Below are positions 60,425 through 64,000 of a DNA stretch of 64,000 nt, piece after piece. The stretch is from the NCBI RefSeq assembly GCF_029626155.1, contig NZ_JARUBL010000001.1, positions 4,320,501 through 4,384,500 of the forward strand, in the 5' to 3' direction. The notes under the pieces are model-generated. The model saw only the letters and a program-made list of their open reading frames with translations. It was not told where the DNA came from and searched no databases. The DNA comes from Solwaraspora sp. WMMD1047 (GTDB lineage Bacteria > Actinomycetota > Actinomycetes > Mycobacteriales > Micromonosporaceae). Position 1 is the first letter of the stretch. Each line of letters begins with the position of its first letter. Both the position numbers and the translations under genes were made by a program.

Positions 60425-63202
60425 ATGGAGCGCATCGCGGTGGAGGACTACCGAATCGTCGTAATAGCTGACGGCGTGACGGACTCCGTCAGAAATAACA
60501 ACAAAGGCCACTTATACGAGCGTTTTATCGCGCTTCTTCTCCGCGAATACGGATACGACACCCCAGGCGAGAAACACATGAATCCAACGTCTGAGGGAAT
60601 TGAGCTAGACGTCGAGGTTTCCAACTCGTTCACGGGACGTACCGCGGTCGTAGAATGCAAGGCGTACAGCACGAATGTGTCAGCCCAGGCCCTTACGTCC
60701 TTCTACGGCAAGCTCAAGATGGAGCAAGAGGTCAATCCTGATGTCGAGGGCTATCTGTTTGTGTTGCCCCGGCTTGTTAAGCCAGGGCACGAAAAGGCAA
60801 AGGCTGCGCAAGAGCGCAATCCAATGTTCCACTACTACGACGCGCAGCAGGTAGTGGAGTTCTTGGTGGATCGCGGTCTAGTGCGGCCAGCTCACCTAGT
60901 CCTGCCGTCGGATGTTGTCCCGAGTGATCCAGTAATCGTCATCACTGAGGACGGCCTCTACTCGTGTGCCACAGTATTGGATCCATATTCCAGGCGACCA
61001 GAATATATTCTGGTCTGGGGGCGCTATCCGGATTCGGTTGTGCCTGAAACGGCTAAGCGCCTGATTGAGACTTCGGAGTATGGAAATGGGCTCGGAGTCC
61101 GTCCCATCGACGATAATCACGTATTCAGTCCCACTCGTTCGTCGTCAGATTTTCCTCGACCTGTTGTAGTTACGGTACGCGGCAGTTCCGAAGATTTCGA
61201 GTACGAGTTCCCGGCGTCTCCCGAGTTCTTCGTCGGCAGGCGCAATACGGTTTCAGAAATGACTAGGATACTAGAGGCAGGCAAGGGTTCTCTTGTTCTC
61301 AACGCCCCATCCGGATCGGGGAAGAGTTCCCTCGCCCTAAAGCTGAAGGATATGCTGGAAGAACGCGGAGGCTTCGGCATTGTCATCGATAGCAGGACTG
61401 CGTCGTCGCCGTTATTCGTTACAGAGGCACTTCGAATTGCCGCGCAGAGAGCGGAGGAGGCAGGACTCATAGTCCTTCCGGCGGACAGCTCTTGGGCTAG
61501 CCTTCAGAGCGCCACGGCAACGATTGATCGGGCAACGTGGAACCGCCGACAGCCCTTGATGATTTTCTTTGATCAGTTTGAGAATGTCTTCCAGGATGTA
61601 CCGACAACGCGGGAGTTCCGCGACCTAACCTTCGTTGCCCAAGAGTTGATGCGTCCGGTCTTACTGGGCTTTGCATGGAAAACTGACATTGTAGGATGGA
61701 CTGAATCTCACCCTTTCCATCTTCGCGATGAAATTCGCGAGAAAAGCGTAAAGGTCACGCTCAGTCCCATGGGCGCTAGAGACATTGATGGCCTTCTTCG
61801 GCGACTTCGGAAGCGGCTTGGTCAAGACATCATCCGCGAGCTGAGTCAACGTCTACGCGAGTACTCGCAAGGGCTCCCTTGGCTCTTTAAGAAGTTCGCG
61901 GGGCACGTGATCCGGGAAATCGAGGAGCGAGGTACGACTCAGGAACAACTAGTTAGCGAAGCGATCAACATCCAGAGCCTATTCGAGTCGGAGTTGAGCC
62001 TTCTGAACCCGACGGAGCAGGATGCCCTTCGTTATGTCGCATCGAATGCACCCGTCTCGGCCCTCGAAGTGACGGAGCGGTATGGCAGTGCGGTCATAAC
62101 CTCTCTACTTCACGCCAAGCGTCTTCTGGTGGCAGTAGATGAAAAGCTTGATACGTATTCCGACATCTTTCGAGACTTCTTAAAGTTTGGTAGAGTTTCG
62201 ATTCAGGACTCGTACACGATCGGCCTCAATCCTCAAGCGGTCGCCCCTGTCGTCGTGGAAGTCATGAAGGCGGGCGGAGACCTCGCAATTGCGGATGTTG
62301 CGACTGCGGTCGGGGCTACCACTGGAAGCATTGTCAATACATCGCGGACGCTTCGCCTCTTAGGAATTAGTGTATTTGAGCCAAACAGGATCCGTCTGGC
62401 TCAGGCTATTGTCGGCTCCGTCGACCAAGAAGCGGTACTGCGGAGAACCGTCGCTGATGCCATGAAACAGCACAAGGCATATTCTACGTTCCTGAGGCTG
62501 GCGGAGCGGCATTCAGACGGAATCGATATCCCACTGTTTGCAAGTGAATTGGCTCAAGCATATCCGGCAATCGACAAGCGGAGCGAAAGAACCTGGGCAA
62601 CGTACGCCAGAGCGTTCGCTCTTTGGTTCGAATATGCGGGAATCGCTCAACTGGACAATCACAACTTAAGACTCCCGTCAGAGGACCACGCCGGCAAGGG
62701 TACCTTGTTGATGACCTCTCGACTTCGGGCTATTCGCGTCGAGTCAATTAATGGTGGACCTGGTCCATCCTTGCGGCTGTTGGAGCTGGCTAGCAGGCGC
62801 GCCGTGAAGGTGGACGAACTCAGTCGTGGCCAGCAGCGTGCTGCGCGCAATCTGCGTGTATTAGGACTCGTGCAGGAACAACACAGGGACGTCCTGCTTC
62901 CTGCGCCTGACGTATTTGTTGAAGGTAAGCTGGCTGGACCTGCGCTCCTGCGCGGACTTCTGACCTTGCCTGGTGGTCCAAGAGCCGTGAGCCTCCTTGA
63001 AGGAGATCCTACCGTCGACAATCTATCGCTTGGGCGAGCGCTCATAGAAGGGCCTCCGGCAAGACTAAAGGACAGCACGATTGAACTGAATGGTAAACAT
63101 TTTCGTAGCTGGGCGAGACAAGCAGGTGTGTCAATCGCGAGAGCTCGGGCTGTAGACACTGTACCTACCCCAGACGTAAGCGAGCGCGACTCACTGTTTT
63201 AA
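60425..63202 (+). CDS. PD-(D/E)XK (Mrr-like) nuclease fused to STAND-type ATPase, putative defence protein
   Basis: The 925-residue protein starts with a restriction endonuclease-like domain: ELDVEV (D62) and VVECKAY (E77, K79), preceded by GHLYERFIALLLREYGYDT. At about 294-303 is a P-loop NAPSGSGKSSL and near 380 a Walker B LMIFFDQFENVF. Winged-helix-like segments follow (DIADVATAVGATTGSIVNT-type). This is the architecture of nucleotide-sensing nuclease effectors (inference). The ATG at 60425 is chosen for AGGGG eight bases upstream. Base composition is clearly AT-richer than the rest, implying recent acquisition. Confidence 0.75.
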   Translation: MERIAVEDYRIVVIADGVTDSVRNNNKGHLYERFIALLLREYGYDTPGEKHMNPTSEGIELDVEVSNSFTGRTAVVECKAYSTNVSAQALTSFYGKLKMEQEVNPDVEGYLFVLPRLVKPGHEKAKAAQERNPMFHYYDAQQVVEFLVDRGLVRPAHLVLPSDVVPSDPVIVITEDGLYSCATVLDPYSRRPEYILVWGRYPDSVVPETAKRLIETSEYGNGLGVRPIDDNHVFSPTRSSSDFPRPVVVTVRGSSEDFEYEFPASPEFFVGRRNTVSEMTRILEAGKGSLVLNAPSGSGKSSLALKLKDMLEERGGFGIVIDSRTASSPLFVTEALRIAAQRAEEAGLIVLPADSSWASLQSATATIDRATWNRRQPLMIFFDQFENVFQDVPTTREFRDLTFVAQELMRPVLLGFAWKTDIVGWTESHPFHLRDEIREKSVKVTLSPMGARDIDGLLRRLRKRLGQDIIRELSQRLREYSQGLPWLFKKFAGHVIREIEERGTTQEQLVSEAINIQSLFESELSLLNPTEQDALRYVASNAPVSALEVTERYGSAVITSLLHAKRLLVAVDEKLDTYSDIFRDFLKFGRVSIQDSYTIGLNPQAVAPVVVEVMKAGGDLAIADVATAVGATTGSIVNTSRTLRLLGISVFEPNRIRLAQAIVGSVDQEAVLRRTVADAMKQHKAYSTFLRLAERHSDGIDIPLFASELAQAYPAIDKRSERTWATYARAFALWFEYAGIAQLDNHNLRLPSEDHAGKGTLLMTSRLRAIRVESINGGPGPSLRLLELASRRAVKVDELSRGQQRAARNLRVLGLVQEQHRDVLLPAPDVFVEGKLAGPALLRGLLTLPGGPRAVSLLEGDPTVDNLSLGRALIEGPPARLKDSTIELNGKHFRSWARQAGVSIARARAVDTVPTPDVSERDSLF

Positions 63203-63766
63203 AAGCGGCTACTTCGTCTCTACAGACAATCTCGATTCTACCAACGCCGAGACTTAAGCGCATGGTAGCTGTCGGCGGGACTTCGGCATTAGCGTCCTAT
63301 GGAGCGATTTTCGCCTACAGGTCAGGTTCACTCTTCTGCCGCCGACCGAGCGTAACCCTGGATGAGTGCCGTCCCGGTCGTCAACCTCCAGCCGATGAGA
63401 GAGCGACTGCCCAGGTGCCTAGATCGAAGCCTGGCCAGCCACGATCATAGGGGCGATGAAGCAAGTGGTAGTCGATGAGCGGACCTCTGTCGACGACGTT
63501 CCGTGCTGCCGTAATGGCCTTGATGATTAAGTAGGGGCATAATTTGCCTCGATTGCCGCCTCATGTCGACCAAGATCACGTGCACGGATCTGCCGCAGAG
63601 AACGGGTGCTGGGTCCCCAGCGTAGCCTGTGCCCAGCCCGCTGGTCGGCACGCATCGCAGCCACCCTTTATAACGCACCGCCCTCGTCCGCAGCGACGCC
63701 TCGGTGGAACAGGAGGTTAAACGACAAATTTAGCATCTGAGCTTGAACTGGCATTGCTGCCTTCAG
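63203..63766. other. intergenic region, no gene seen
   Basis: About 560 bases of AT-richer sequence downstream of the nuclease gene. Small ORFs on both strands have no ribosome sites or family features. No tRNA, strong hairpin or attachment-like duplicate found by eye. Confidence 0.45.
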
Positions 63767-63964
63767 TCATACTTCGCGCGTTTGGTGGTGGCCGTCGTAG
63801 CGGGCCGGACCGAAGCGCTTCCTAGCCTTGAGGCGGCGGCTTTCGAGGCGGATGTCGCGTCGTTGATCGTCGCGCGTCATCTCCAGTCCTTGGATGCTAA
63901 TCCCGTCGTCGTAGTCCTCGCCGCTGTAGTAGCGAGAGGTGATCTCGTGCTCAGTTTCGCCCAA
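63767..63964 (-). CDS. hypothetical small protein (possibly continues past the window)
   Basis: The frame gives 65 residues beginning GETEHEITSRYYSGEDYDDG, with a basic helical end (RRDIRLESRRLKARKRFG). A TTG at 63964 with GGAGG five bases upstream may be the start, but the frame stays open to the window edge, so the ORF could be longer. I recognise no family. Confidence 0.4.
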   Translation of the reverse strand: MGETEHEITSRYYSGEDYDDGISIQGLEMTRDDQRRDIRLESRRLKARKRFGPARYDGHHQTREV

Positions 63965-64000
63965 TCTCTCCTCCCATACGGCCAGCCGGGCATGGTCGCT

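Overview
The window is very GC-rich and densely packed. Many starts are GTG or TTG, and ATGA/GTGA stop-start overlaps are frequent. It encodes mycothiol-dependent maleylpyruvate isomerase-like enzymes, F420-type luciferase-like oxidoreductases, Tat and Sec secreted carbohydrate-active enzymes, and an FxSxx-COOH peptide system. Together these point to a filamentous actinomycete, most likely Micromonosporaceae (inference; no marker gene is present to settle the genus).

Layout. 1-6.2 kb: a LuxR regulator cut by the window edge, a mycothiol enzyme, an F420-type oxidoreductase, a secreted CBM2 protein and a lactate permease. 6.3-7.3 kb: an orphan prim-pol primase. 7.4-15.3 kb: an overlapping minus-strand operon SWIM/DUF5691-like, MoxR ATPase, DUF5682, VWA. 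15.5-18.8 kb: a large secreted sugar-dehydrogenase-like protein and a small poly-Asp lipoprotein. 18.8-27.6 kb: a complete FxSxx-COOH locus (precursor, radical SAM FxsB, HExxH protein, and convergent FxsT and FxsC); its precursor ends in W-x-S-x-x instead of F-x-S-x-x. 27.8-43.6 kb: mostly single genes, namely a phosphoesterase, an oxidoreductase, an LPMO, two methyltransferases, a subtilase, a divergent TetR/SDR pair with a clear operator, a decayed response regulator and a GH5-CBM13 cellulase.

43.7-46.5 kb: a tRNA array with 23 tRNA-like genes and one tRNA fragment, interrupted by an HNH endonuclease and preceded by a 38-codon ORF with an intrinsic terminator. Several of its tRNAs are structurally odd. 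46.5-52.5 kb: two ArsR-SRPBCC cassettes, a frameshifted DUF1905 gene, and an XRE/ImmA-PIN toxin-antitoxin module bounded on both sides by gene remnants. 52.5-58.4 kb: a two-component system with a small bL12-like membrane protein, a quinone oxidoreductase, and a zinc-ribbon protein overlapping a DivIVA-like protein. 58.8-64 kb: an accessory end with an excisionase-like regulator, a small protein plus DUF6338-like membrane protein, and a conspicuously AT-richer gene encoding a PD-(D/E)XK nuclease fused to a STAND-type ATPase, a candidate defence gene.

The strongest candidates for something new are the WxSxx variant of the FxSxx system, the tRNA array with non-canonical tRNAs close to a PIN toxin, and the nuclease-STAND locus.
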